Source: Solea solea (lineage: Eukaryota > Chordata > Actinopteri > Pleuronectiformes > Soleidae). From it: a DNA stretch of 64,000 nucleotides. Shown one piece after another: positions 1-11,040 of this stretch (positions are counted from its first letter, which is position 1; each line of letters begins with the position of its first letter). Under the pieces are notes generated by a model. That model had not been told where the DNA came from, did not search any database, and saw only the letters and a program-made list of their open reading frames with translations. The DNA lies in assembly GCF_958295425.1 (NCBI RefSeq), contig NC_081134.1, positions 855,001 to 919,000 on the forward strand, written 5' to 3'. A program made the position numbers and the translations under genes.

Positions 1-1780
1 CCCCAGGCAGTCAGCAATGAAATGATGTATGTGTGTTGCATTCTCCATACTGTAGGTTTCCATGCTGTAGCATCACTACTCATTAGGAAGTGGGAAGTAG
101 AAAGAAAAACTGCAAGAGAGAAAGACTGTGAATGCAAACACTGCATTACTGCAGTTTTACAAATGAACCGTACGACAATATTTCACAAGAAATGTCTTCA
201 AATAATGCAGAGAAGTTTCTTTGTACAGCAGAACAATCCTCTTTGTAACTGAAGTTATCCTCGGAGGACATTTTGATCACATTTCAACCAAGTATGAAAT
301 CAGTCTGCGGTGTAAAATCAGCCTCCTGAGGCGCTGTGACTTGGAGCCTTTTCCACCAATCTAAAGCCTGGAGAGGTTCAAACAGGAAGGTCAGAGATAA
401 TGGCTGTGAAACACTCAAAAACATGTTCTTGCTGAAATTCAAAAATGCAGACAGTGCCCTTGGCAGGAGCAGTTATTTAGCTTTAAAGCACCAGAGAGCT
501 GCTCTCCATCAGCAGCAGGTTGGACTGATGGTGCATATTTAGCCCTCCAACACTGTGGAACATTACCTAAATACTCAAAAGTCTAAGGAAATGAATAATG
601 GTAACTACCTTAAAATGTCATGCCATCATCACATGAAATATACAATATTATTCACATAACTGTTCTGAACTCTCATTTGTAAAACACACTACCTTACATT
701 TTTTTAAGAAATTGTTTTCCTTTTTAGATTCATACTCAGATGTGGGTGGAGCCAGTGGAGTTCATTTTTGTGAAATATGCATTTTCAATCATCTATCTTT
801 GCTCCTTTTTTTTTCTTTCACCTATAATGTCTGAGGTGGAGAAAAGAACAGAAAGTAAAGGAGGGATGGATGGACTGCTGCAGGCTTACTGCTCAGTAAT
901 ACTACCCACTGTTAGAGGAAATGACCAGGTGACACTGACATAACTGACCTTTTCCTCCCCCCGCACTCTCTCTTATGTGTGTGTGTGTGTGTGTCATTGC
1001 TTCCTGTTTCTCATTAAAAGGTCAGAGACAAAGAAGAACTGCTGCATCTGTACATTATCTTCCTGATACAATATAAGAGACATGAAAACAAACTTCTTCT
1101 CTCCTGTCCTAAAAAATTAAAAATACATTTTATATATCACTGTCTTTATTACTCCTGTATTGACGCACTGTGAAAACATAGTGTTGTATTCATTTACAGA
1201 CTATAGTGAGCGTGGAAACAAACCCACCAAAATGCCCCTTCTTCTAATAAAGGGAGAGTTCAGGTTTTCTTTTGTGTGGTTACATGAGGCACTGACACAT
1301 AGTTGCACCCAGAAACCAGAATCAGCCTGACACACGGAGGCGTTCGGCTAGAAAAACATGGTTGCCTGCAAGGACCCAGAGAAACAGTTCAGTCTCCTGC
1401 ACCAAGGTCCAAAAACAGCATTTTAAGCACAGGTTTACATTGAAGCTGGTGGTTATTTACCTTATTTCTAAAGTTTGCATGACTTATGTATCCGAACAAT
1501 GAATTTTACTGACAATGAAGTTGCAAATAACTCACTGAACTCACTGATGGAGGGCTCGATGCAAAGCACCGTATAAACATTGTTCTTCCTCCAAGGAACA
1601 AGGAGACGGTATCACAGTATCTGAAAGCCTTGTATTTGAAGAAGCCACTGAAGCGTCCCCGTCTCTTTGTTTCACTTTGTTGAAAATAAACCTTCAGAAG
1701 ATCATCCATTACCAGGGAAGTGTATATGCTATGAAACACCAGGAAAACCTCTAACTAACTAAAAGTAATATTATTCCTGT
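1..1780. other. No gene recognised
   Basis: Short frames only (up to 77 codons), AT-rich, one TG run. Nothing with splice signals or a domain I recognise. Confidence 0.5.
976..994. repeat. (TG)n
   Basis: Dinucleotide run after a C-rich stretch. Confidence 0.9.
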
Positions 1781-1781
1781 A

Positions 1782-1852
1782 TTAGCCGCAGTCCAAGTCC
1801 TCGTACATGAGCAGCAAGTACGGTTCTTCTACCCTGAAAGTGTTCTCTCTGT
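1782..1852 (-). CDS. Possible terminal coding exon of an unidentified gene
   Basis: The minus strand has a strong acceptor (AGTTTTTTCTTTGCAG at 1853 and above) followed by a 71-base frame: two bases, then RENTFRVEEPYLLLMYEDLDCG and a stop. The composition looks like a genuine acidic/hydrophobic C-terminus rather than repeat. I do not recognise the protein, found no upstream exon, and no AATAAA is close downstream. Confidence 0.25.
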
Positions 1853-2432
1853 CTGCAAAGAAAAAACTTGAAATAAAACTTTTTCTTTGTCGCTTTCAGG
1901 ATTATTTGAGGCAAAAAACGAGTTATTTATAAGTTAAAAAAGTGATTTATGTGTCAAGATATGCCATATTTATAGTTTGGCAGCGGTAAGTTCAGCTCCA
2001 CTAATAAGGACGCTCTGTGCTCACAGTTCCCAGCTTCAGCGCTTGGTGCCACCTGCCATTCAAACACTGCTGTTCCAATTGCAATGACCGTACGTGTGTA
2101 TCCTGTGTTTGGCGAGTATGTCCTTGAGTCATACTTCCCAAATATGTCCTTGTGTATTGAGAAACGACTGCTTTCACGAGCCATCGTCACACCTGCTGAC
2201 TGCCAGCCACGCCCACCCCCACAGTGTCTCACACATTAGTGCCAATGCTACGTGCCGTCTTAAATGCAAAACAATGATTATTTAAGTCGCAGCTGCACAT
2301 TACATGAGACCGCACGCTCCTGCCTCATCATCGACTTCTGGCACATTCCTTGCCAAACCTCCTCAAACCTTTCTTTTGATGTGCTTTTTTTTCATTTGCC
2401 ATTTAAATAGCAAGGTGCCATTAAAGGTATAT

Positions 2433-2640
2433 TCAGGCTGACAATATGGGTCCCAATTGGGTTTCCATGGTGGCCCACACTGTGTTGGCCACTGTGTTGG
2501 CCACTGTGTTGGCCACTTGAAGTCCACGCCTACTTAATACCCTTCCCAGGCTACCTGGGTACCAAGTGGGATTGGCACCAGCAGCCCCACGACCCTCATG
2601 TGGAGGACAAAGCGGGAGACAATGGATGGATGGATTTGGA
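2433..2640. mobile_element. MITE half joined to a SINE tail
   Basis: Starts TATTCAGGCTGACAATATGG as in the 62-kb MITE, passes through three tandem GTGTTGGCCACT units (about 2480-2517), then at about 2568 becomes the 3' part of the tRNA-type SINE (GGGATTGGCACCAGCAGCCC, ending in GGATGGATGGAT). Confidence 0.5.
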
Positions 2641-2664
2641 CACGGCGCCATATGTGCTGGTGCT

Positions 2665-2722
2665 ATGCACTTTAGACCATGCACTGTAGACCATGCACTG
2701 TAGACCATGCACTTTAGATCGT
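2665..2722. repeat. 15-bp tandem repeat, about four units
   Basis: Units of CCATGCACTGTAGAC with T/G variants, directly after the SINE tail. Confidence 0.75.
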
Positions 2723-3219
2723 CTAAATAGTGTTTACAAAGCGACACAAGCTTCAAGTCCAGTCAGAAAAGGTTGTGGGGTGACAGTGAGGTAAAGAAGC
2801 AAACATATTTTAGAGATATCATTGGCTTAACCAGATTTGATTACTCTGTTTTCTTGTGTGGCTACTCAACTGTGAAGCAAGCGTCGCAGGCTGTTCTCTG
2901 TGCTGAAAGAAGTGTCTTTCTGTCAGTACCTCATATGACCACTCATTCAAGAAATCAGAGAAAGAACATGTGTATTCTGCTTTTTCGGATATCTCCACAT
3001 TTTATCCTAACAAGCGTTTCCTATACATGATTTCCACAGAGCAAGCATTGACCGCCACATATGGATTTCTATTTGGTTTTTCAAACATGGTGAATCTTAT
3101 TTCATAGTGTGTGCAGTGTATTGATGCATTGAATCCTCAGACATGCACTAACACCTGCATATTTAGGTTGCCTGACAGATTTAATAATGTTAAACCAGTT
3201 GGCCAACAAACCCTGAGGA

Positions 3220-3475
3220 GGTAATAGGGCGAGACTGGACACACACTAAGGAAACAAGCATCCTGCATCACCCACAGACTCTAACCTGCAACCCACAAGG
3301 GAAAAGGAAGAGGAGGACGACCAAGGAACAGCTGGAGATGAGACAATGAGGTCAATGAAAAAATAGTGAACCAGCTGGAGAGAGGGAGAGAAAGCCCAGA
3401 GATGGGTCGGATAGAAGAGTGTTGTTGATTCTCTGTTAGGAGCAACCGGTTGAGGTAAGTAAGTAAGTGATCTGG
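3220..3475 (+). pseudogene. LINE ORF2 C-terminal fragment
   Basis: Degraded frame with the recurring end-of-ORF2 pattern: a leading Trp-Thr region, TCNPQGKRKR, then an Arg/Lys-rich stretch ending in a DR..LL.LC-like segment. It closes with a (TAAG)n tail at about 3455-3470, as expected for a non-LTR 3' end. Several stops and frameshifts. Confidence 0.5.
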
Positions 3476-3689
3476 TTTGTGTGCATGTGTGTGAAGTTAA
3501 TTGAAGACACTAAATCACCTGCAGGTTTAAAATGAAAACTATACAGAGCGGCTCCACTTCCACACTGATCTCACATTCTACTCCATTCCAATATACGACA
3601 TCTGCAAGTGTAGATAATGACATTTATACAGTACATCACACAGGATATACAGCTGACCTTAATGGAAACAACAGGGTTGCCATGTCTGT

Positions 3690-3872
3690 CTTAAGGTAAT
3701 CAGAGCCAGTATAAGGGCTGACAACATCACTCTGAAGCTGGTTTGTCCATGGTTTCCATGGTTGCCCCACCTGTGTTTGCCCACTGAAGCGGCTTGAAGT
3801 GGGCAAATTATACAGGTCAGTAACAAACACAGGTGTGAACACCATGGAAACGCCAGACAAAGCAGCTTCACA
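3690..3872. mobile_element. Diverged relative of the 62-kb palindromic MITE
   Basis: Shares GGTTTGTCCATGGTTTCCAT with 62031 and contains three nested inverted pairs (GTTTCCATGG, ACCTGTGTTTG, TTTGCCCACT with their complements), so it can form a long hairpin centred near 3797. Frames on both strands here are by-products of the palindrome. Confidence 0.5.
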
Positions 3873-4604
3873 GCCATGTTTTCAGCCCGAATACAAACCT
3901 TACGAGGCCCAAATGGACATGCAGGCTGGCTGCCTCCTGCTGCTGTTGCCTCCAGTGCTTAATACATTAAACCTTAAGACTTTTTACTAGTGATGGCAAG
4001 ATGAAGCTTCATGAAGTCTTCCAGCCCATTGGTTCGCAAAAGGGTTCATTTCTTGAGGCTTCATGCACACAAACTCTCCAGCTGGTCAAAGACTGTAAGA
4101 GCGGCAGACGTGTTAATCGCCATTTTAACTGTATGTGATACTCTCAGAGCTTCAAAGCTGTCTTGCCACAGTTTAGACATGTGAATAATGACTGCCAGGT
4201 TTTTTCCCTGTGAGCACAAGATAATAACCCATTCAAACCATGTGTTTTAACGTGCTTCTGCTTGTAAATAGTCTGCATAAGAGTTTCTTGGCTGCTAATC
4301 GATATTTGTCCCATTACTACGTTTGACAACAACCTGTTCTTGGCCTCACATCCACAAGGTGTAACACATCCAGCCTTTTTTGTGGGATGGCACTTTATGT
4401 TTTTATGATCAGAGACCTGCCTTTTTTTAAACTAATATGAATTCATTCCAAATCCTGACCTTTCCCTAAACCTGACCTGCTACGTTATATAGCGCTTCCA
4501 CAACCCAACCACTGAAGGGGTCACATCCAGTGTTCTGGGGAGGGTTGCATCAGGAAGGGCAGCATAAAACCTTTACCAAATCAAATCCTGGGATCACTGT
4601 AAGA

Positions 4605-4928
4605 CATAGGGGACACCCAGTGGAGCAGTGGCTGGCATTGAGGCCTTGCAGGGTCTGTGATCCGGCCTGAACGAAGACTTTTCAGCGTGGAGTTTGTATG
4701 TTCGTGTGGGTTTTCTCTGGGTTCTCGGGTTTCCTGCTACAGTCCAAATACTTGTAGAGGTTAGTTGTCCATAGGTCTGAATGTGAGAGTGAATGGTTGT
4801 TCATTTCTGTATGTTGGCCCTGCGATGGGCTGGCGACTTGTCCACGGTGCACCTTGCCTTTTGCCCTGCGTACCCCACGACACTCATGTGGAGGATAAAG
4901 CACTAGACGATGAATGGTGAATGAATAA
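4605..4928 (+). mobile_element. tRNA-derived SINE copy (4.6 kb)
   Basis: Holds the body GGAGTTTGTATGTTCGTGTGGG, the GGTTTCCTGCTACAGTCCAAA segment, the GGTTGTTCATTTCTGTATGT segment and the 3' GTGGAGGATAAAGCACTAGA part with an AATG-type tail. The head is degraded. Confidence 0.65.
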
Positions 4929-5289
4929 AAGGGACAGGATGGAGGCTGATGTTCTGCTGTGGCGACCCCTAAAGAAAGGAAGTCAAAAGAAGAAGAAAGT
5001 GTTTTTTCAAACCACACTGTGCAGAAAATGTGAAAAGAAATATCCTTCAGGAGTTACGCTGAATGGCTGTCAATGGCCTTGGTGTTTGTCCTTACCGACA
5101 GCACTACTTGACAACCTCCGGGACCCTCACACACACCCCCACACTGCTCCCCCGACCCAGCTCGGACGCCCTCAGGCGGCGCTGAAGGACACTGGATGCC
5201 ACTTTAACCACGGGTGTCTACTGACTTCTTCTAAATCACAGCATCAATAGCTTTCTCTGCTCTTTGGGCAGTCTCTTACACTGTAAAGA

Positions 5290-5324
5290 CCACACACACA
5301 CTCACACACACACACACACACACA
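5290..5324. repeat. (CA)n
   Basis: CA run with one CT interruption; a complementary (TG)n lies at 5436-5457. Confidence 0.9.
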
Positions 5325-6415
5325 GACTGAGCCCTCAGGCTATTTTATTGGTATGCAGACAGAGGATTTCATTTTAAGCAGGGGTTTCACTCGCTATCCT
5401 TGAGATCTGACCCTACAGCACTGTAGTCCAGCTGAGTGTGTGTGTGTGTGTGTGTGTCTTTGTGAAGATTTGAGTGTGAGCTGCAGGTCAGCAGCAACCA
5501 CGCTGTTCTCCAGGAGACGCTGGTTATATTCATCACATTTACATGCACACGAATACTCCACAGATTTTTCAAAGAATATGACAATATTATAAATCTAATA
5601 CTCTTCATGGAAACATCATTCTGATGTAGTATTCACAAATGTGACCTTGTTCTGAATTCAGTATTTTCCTGACTAAAGCTGCAGTACACAGGGTTGGTGG
5701 AAAATGAAAACACTAACATTTAGAACTCTCTGTCATCAGACGAGCACAGACAGATACTCAACCTGAGGCGATCTCTCCATAACTCTGTTGATATTGACAA
5801 GCTTTTTATTGCATTTATTGTCCGACTCTCTTTTAGACTTTTACCAGTGGCAGCCCATCAATAGAGGGCGCTAGGGCGCGGATAGGAGAAGATAGGAATC
5901 ACATAAAAATAACCTTACAAAAACATGAAAATTTAAATAAATGTGCCATATAGTATACAGACCGTGAGTGGTGTGTGTAGTAGTTTAAAGATGTTCTCAC
6001 TCGTTTACAGCAAGTGAACGGTCAAGTGACGGATTTCCTGTTCCTCATATACTCTGGTTATATTAAGTGGTGCATGCACAGCAGACCCCCCTGCCCACAG
6101 CCAGGTGGAGATAACCGGATATAAACATCTTACTCCAGTAACTGGGACATGCTCTTGTGCACAGCTGCAGATCTGTCAGCATCAGTGTGGACACACATGT
6201 TCTCCACAGCAGGCGAGACACAAGATGACTGAGTCCATCATGTCTTTATAAACCTTTGTGAACATCAAACTGGTTTGAAACCATACTGTCACAGCAAGAG
6301 GCAACACTCTGTCTCTCTCTCTCTATCTGTGTTGCTGTATTTCTTTTGAAGCCACTGGCTTATACACAAGCGAAGCTCCTAATATGATTTGAATTCAAAT
6401 AGATTTCATTGGAAT
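5325..6415. other. Intergenic, nothing recognised
   Basis: Unique-looking sequence with a TG run and a (CT)n at about 6311-6324; no coding signal. Confidence 0.5.
5436..5457. repeat. (TG)n
   Basis: Complement of the CA run 110 bases upstream; the two could pair. Confidence 0.9.
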
Positions 6416-6640
6416 ACGGTTGGTGTAGTGGTTAGCACTCTTGCCTTTGAGCAGAGAACAATGGAGTTTGCATGTTCTTCCCGTGTGTGTGTGAGTTTTC
6501 TCCGGGTTCTCCGACTTCCTCCCACAGTCCAAAAACATGCAATAAGGAGATTAGGTAAGTGTGACAGAGTGACAGTGAATGGTTGTCTGTGGGTTAGGGT
6601 TAGCCCTGCGATGTGCACCCTGACCTCTCCTGTGTATAAA
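6416..6640 (+). mobile_element. tRNA-derived SINE copy with recognisable A box (6.4 kb)
   Basis: Starts with GGTTGGTGTAGTGGTTAGCA, an A-box-like tRNA head, then the body GGAGTTTGCATGTTCTTCCC and CTTCCTCCCACAGTCCAAAA and the GTGAATGGTTGTCTG segment. The 3' part is truncated. Confidence 0.7.
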
Positions 6641-7796
6641 GTAGTAAAAAATGTATGGAGTTGAAAAGTTCAACACTGGGGCTGCTGGTCTACAATTGAG
6701 GGACTTGCTTGCATCACTCGTTGGCCCTGAGTTCCTGCATATACAGTATGATAGGCAGCATGTGTGTGTGTGTGGTCCCCCCGTCACAGTGGACACCTTC
6801 ATGAGATTATCATAGAAGCAGAAACCCAGCAGTCAGATATCACCGCCGGCTTCATGCCCGGTGCAGCAAGCATCACTCAGGGCAACAACAACATCACACA
6901 CAGCTCCAGTCAGCAGTGGGTTGATTCAGTGCCATGTAATAAGCCATTACACAAGCATGTCTCCTCCCATGTGTTGGCTTTTGTTATGTATATGAGAGCT
7001 ATTATGTGAGGAATTAAATGCACTGGTGAGGAGGTGGGTTTTTAATAGTATTCTTGAGTGTTTGACATGAGGGAGGGTTATTCCCCCTGAGGATGGTCTT
7101 CAGGTCCACACTGCCCCCTCCTCCCTTGGTGCTCCATTATCTCACTCTCTCTCTCCACTTGATATTAAGACAACAGGGAGGATTAAGGTAAGTGACAACA
7201 GGGAAAAAGCAAAAAGCATTTGGAGGAAGGGAAGTGGGGGTGAAGGGCACAGTGTTCTTCTTTTTTATGTGTTCATAGAATTGTGCCTCCATAATTAATG
7301 GACATTTATATTTATATTTGTGTTTGCTTTTTAAATTTCAAGGTCTTTTCTACAGAAACACGTATGAAAAACCCTCTGATAATCTATGCAGATAATCTGG
7401 ATATCACAGAGACACAAAATCAGAAAGCTCAGCAGCGTCAAGACTCATTCATTTAGAGTCAAATTACTGCTTGTTGGCCTCTTCACCTGTGGATGTAAAC
7501 GCAGATTCCTGCTGCTTCTGGACTTTAGAGCTGTTGTGTTTAAGCCACTGAACTTTTAAGTGTTTTGGATTTTGATTTGTTGTGACACTCTGTTACATCC
7601 CTATTTCCACATTATGCATTTCCTGTTGCAAGCTCCTGGTGGCTGTACTGGCAGCGTGTGAATGGAAATGAAAGATGTGTGGTAGAAAATGTGCTGTATG
7701 AATGTGTGAGTGAAAGGGTGGGAATGAATGAATGTCAAAAACTGTAACTGTAGTTTGGAGGCAGCCCATGGCCAAGTGAAAGGGTTAGTGTCTGCT
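6640..7796. other. Intergenic, nothing recognised
   Basis: No domain, splice pair or repeat family recognised; a short CT run near 7141-7154. Confidence 0.45.
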
Positions 7797-8111
7797 CAGG
7801 CCTTGTTTAGACTGCAGTCCCAATCGTATGTGTGAACAAATCCAATCAGTATCAGATCTTTCTGACCAACTGTTGCAAGTGATCAGACCTGAGGGGTATT
7901 CCAGAAAGCGGGTTATGTGAGAACTCTGAGTTTGTTAACCCTGAGATGAGGGAAACTCTGAGTTATCCGTTCCAGAAAGAGAGGTAACTTAAACTCTGGG
8001 TCTGTTACTGCGGTAACTTACTCTGTGAACATAACCTGCTCGCTGGCAGGTTTACTATAAGAAACCCAGAGTTTCTACCTGTCTTCTCCCACACGAAGAA
8101 AGCAGTTAGAC

Positions 8112-8243
8112 ATGGATTGCCCATTAATTAGAAATCCAATCGACATCGAAGCCGTATTGATCAGAAATGCATTACGTCGTGCGAGAATCTTCCGACCCAG
8201 ATTAGACGTTTTGATTAAAAATAAAAGACAAATTCACATGTGA
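8112..8243 (+). pseudogene. Harbinger transposase, first-exon remnant only
   Basis: A 43-codon frame starts MDCPLIRNPIDIEA and continues RRARIFRPRLDVL, the usual N-terminus of fish Harbinger transposases. It then runs into unrelated sequence and a stop. The whole DDE catalytic domain is missing, so this copy cannot move itself. Convergent with the Myb-like gene and read from the left end, as in complete elements. Confidence 0.75.
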
Positions 8244-8384
8244 TTTGGTTCTTCTTTATTCTCTAAATGTACAAAAGCAACAGTCAGGATTTGTAATATA
8301 GTTCCAACTATTAACATATTTCACATATTCACCTGTTTCACCATGACAATGCACCCACCTCAACTGGCGTTCAAGTAATAGAAT

Positions 8385-8850
8385 TTACAAGTCTGTTTTT
8401 CTGATTTGCTGGTCCAGGTACACCATTTCTTTCTCGGTTTTTTGAATGGTTTTCATTAGGTGCACCCTGTACAACTCTTTTACCGGCAACTCGGAAACAT
8501 ATGGACGTTTAATTTAATTCCTGCAGTTCTACATACAGATTTAACATGGTATTGACCGAAAATCTCACTGTGTCAAGCTGTGCTCTAGAAGTTGATGGAC
8601 CCTCCTCTTGGTGATGCCCAGCCATGTTCTGTTGAAGGACAAGAATGTGCTAGTTTGTCCATTATCTATGCTCATCACTTCAGTGTACATGTCAAACTCC
8701 AAATTCCACTCAAGAATGTAAATGAATATGAATGGGTAGAGCAGTGGCAGGAGCTATACATAATATTAAGACACACTTCAGTAGGCCCCTCCGGATCTCT
8801 CCCTGTGGCAGCAGACAGCGTCTCCTCCTCCTCTATATAATTCAGATTGC

Positions 8851-8890
<40 letters not shown>

Positions 8891-9561
8891 AAGTTTTATT
8901 TAAAAAAAAGACATAAGTGTATACTTGCATCTGATGTAGGCACTTGTGTCCTGGGGGGTGACAGGCTCAGATGAGCCTCCCCCGGGGATGCCTTCAGCCA
9001 CAGGGCGACCCCTGTATTGGCTGAGAGCCAGCTCCTCAGCCTCTGTCAGAGGTGGTGGAGGTGGCCCTCCACCCGTTTTTCGGGCCTCTGCCTTCTTTCT
9101 GTTGGCTGAGCAGAACTCAATGTTTGCAATCTGAATTAATATTTACGTTACGTTTAATAGCCTAAGTCAATTAAAAATAAAAAAATAAATCAAAGTGAGG
9201 TGCAATCATAGCCTAGCAAAATATGCCTTACCTTTTTGAATGATGTTTTTATGTTTAATTTTGAGCTGCTTCCAAGTCCTCCTTTCTCCTGTTGGATTGC
9301 ACCTAAATGAAAAACTCAGATTTCATTCCTACTTATATTCTACGATCTTACGGTTAAATGTTACGTCAATGGAATAGTACATTCAAACTTACGCGTTGAC
9401 TCGGGCAGCAATTTTCTCCCATGCGGTCTCTCTATCCTTCGCTGCTGCAGCTGTGTTGCATTCGCGGCGAAATATGTGCTCATATTCTCCGTAGCCCAGC
9501 ATAAGGATCTCCAACTCCTTCGCACTGAAATATGTTGATCTTTTTTTTTCTCGGTTGTCAT
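8385..9561 (-). pseudogene. Harbinger Myb/SANT-like DNA-binding protein gene, one frameshift
   Basis: Exons can be read at 9561-9393, 9302-9232 and 9105 downward, plus a terminal exon ending with the stop at 8385-8387. The junctions at 9393/9302 and 9232/9105 are GT/AG. The first exon encodes a Myb/SANT-like helix region (motifs FSAKELEILMLGYGEYEHIF and AWEKIAARVNA across the splice), the second NPTGERRTWKQLKIKHKN, and the third a Pro/Gly linker (TGGGPPPPPLTEAEE). The last ends ELYRVHLMKTIQKTEKEM. In this family the protein partners the transposase for nuclear import and DNA binding. The frame breaks at an A homopolymer (9541-9549) right after the start: a one-base loss, or a sequencing error there. 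AATAAA for this strand is at 8255-8260. Confidence 0.8.
8856..8885. repeat. (TA)n inside the Harbinger element
   Basis: About 15 TA units within the transposon's Myb-like gene intron. Confidence 0.9.
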
Positions 9562-10503
9562 GGTGACTCGTGGTATCGGGGCTCCATTGATGATGGCTTT
9601 TTTCAGTGGTCGTGCACGCGCGTACCTCGAGGTTAACATACTCAGAGTTGATTGAACTAACTCAGATCAGCTGTTCTGGAACCGGATACTCAGAGTTTCC
9701 CGACCTAGAGTAAGTCAACTCAGAGTTCAGGGATAGACTCAGAGTGTGTTGAACCTGCTTTCTGGAATACCCCTCTGATCTACCTGATCGTCTACTCTGG
9801 TCTTCCACACTGACTTCTACAGTTACAGGACACGCCCTGAAAAAACAGGTAATCCAAATATTTTGAACAAAATGGACGACAGCAATCTGTGACTTCCACT
9901 GTGTAGAACATTTAACGTGCCTCCAGTTAACCTCCTTCTCTCTGGGTCTACGGCATTGTTGTTGTTGTTGTTGTTGTTTGAGTGGCAGAGCCCTGGGATT
10001 CCACTGCATGTGTGTGATATGGTGTCAACACGGACACTTAATGTTGTATCAGTGTTCGACTTCCTGTTCTGCTGAATTTAAGCGTTGTGCTCATAGAGCA
10101 ACGGACTGACGGAACAACGGCGACAACGCAACAAGAGTTAGTGGAAGCTGAGACATCGACACTTTGAAATCCTATCTGAGCCAACGAGAAGTTCAGATTG
10201 AAACAGATCAGAATCACATTTAAACCAACTCCATGTGGTTTGAATCAGCTTTGGAAAAATCGGATCTCACATGTTTTACACAATGTTTTAGAAAATGCTT
10301 AAAAATCCAATTTGGGCTGCAGTATAAACGAGGCTTTATTCTAGGAAGGTTCCTTGTGGAGGAGGGGTTAAATGCAGAGAGGAAGTGACCTTTCCTGTGG
10401 CTGTGTTTCCCTGAGACGGATCATTTTATACTTTTTACTCACGACTGGAGCGCTCATATTTTAAACAGAAGTAACGGGCGACCAAAGCATCGTTGCACTC
10501 TCT

Positions 10504-10600
10504 GTTGTGGAAACGTCTGCAGAGAAGAAACCGCCGCCTCGTGTGGTTTCACCACACACAACTTAGCCGGCGCTTTCTTCTCTGCAAATGTTTCCACAAG
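10504..10600. repeat. 33-bp inverted repeat (two-tier hairpin)
   Basis: Arms 10504-10536 and 10568-10600 match at 29 of 33 positions (TTGTGGAAAC...GCAGAGAAGAAA). Within the 31-base loop is a second perfect 6-bp stem, GTGTGG/CCACAC (10541-10557). Noncoding. Confidence 0.85.
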
Positions 10601-10657
10601 ACATAAACATGAGAGGTTACCCCCGACATTATGGAGGTGTGGCCGCTGGCAAGTATG

Positions 10658-10665
10658 TGACGTCA
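10658..10665. promoter_or_regulatory. Palindromic CRE (TGACGTCA)
   Basis: Perfect 8-bp CRE 58 bases after the hairpin, followed by an ETS-like ATCCGG and by GATTGGCC, a reversed CCAAT box. The local CpG content is higher than around it. No transcript was identified. Confidence 0.35.
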
Positions 10666-10764
10666 TCCGGGGAGTCTCACCACTGATTGGCCATCGGTTT
10701 TTCACCAAAGTTGAAACACGATAGACCCGATGGGCACGACTAGACGTCACACGGTCCAGACCTC

Positions 10765-11040
10765 ACAGCTCGGCTCGGGCCCCACAGCGTGAAGGAGGTT
10801 GCTGGTTTGAATCCTGGTTTGACTTTCTGTATGGAGTTTGCATGTTCTGCCTATGCGTGTGTGGGTTCTCTTCAGGTTCTCCCGCTTCCTCACTCATACA
10901 AAAACATGCAGTATGGTGATTGGGTTAATTGGTAACTCAACATTGACCGTGAGAGTGAATGGTTGTTTGTTGCTAAATGTTTGCCCTGCGATGGACTGAC
11001 GACCTGCTGACCTAAAGAAAGCAGTAGACAATAAGTGAGC
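10765..11040 (+). mobile_element. tRNA-derived SINE copy (10.8 kb)
   Basis: B-box-like GGTTTGAATCC near 10804, then GGAGTTTGCATGTTCTGCC, GCTTCCTCACTCATACAAAA, GGTTGTTTGTTGCTAAATG and GCGATGGACTGACGACC, with a 3' AGCAGTAGACAATAAGTGAG tail. Confidence 0.65.

Larger units (their letters stand above)
7892..9774. mobile_element. PIF/Harbinger DNA transposon, internally deleted derivative
   Basis: The terminal inverted repeats AGGGGTATTCCAGAAAGC match perfectly at both ends, and the 3-bp target duplication CTG (7889-7891 and 9775-9777) is typical of this superfamily. Subterminal regions are full of ACTCTGAGTT words in both orientations. The 1.88 kb body keeps the convergent two-gene plan of autonomous elements: transposase from the left end and a Myb/SANT-like protein from the right. 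Only the first transposase exon remains. It sits inside another element (7797-10336). Confidence 0.9.
7797..10336. mobile_element. Older DNA transposon interrupted by the Harbinger element
   Basis: Flanking the Harbinger copy are imperfect inverted ends: left AGGCCTTGTTTAGACTGCAG and right (reverse complement) AAGCCTCGTTTATACTGCAG. Without the insertion the host element is about 650 bases. It has no coding frame, carries a (GTT)n run near 9958-9977, and its sequence (for example AATCGGATCTCACATG) recalls fish hAT MITEs. Class is inferred; the target duplication was not resolved. Confidence 0.55.

Noticed and set aside
6416..6490. A tRNA gene on the plus strand
   Set aside because: An A-box-like head is present, but there is no cloverleaf 3' half and it continues into the SINE body.
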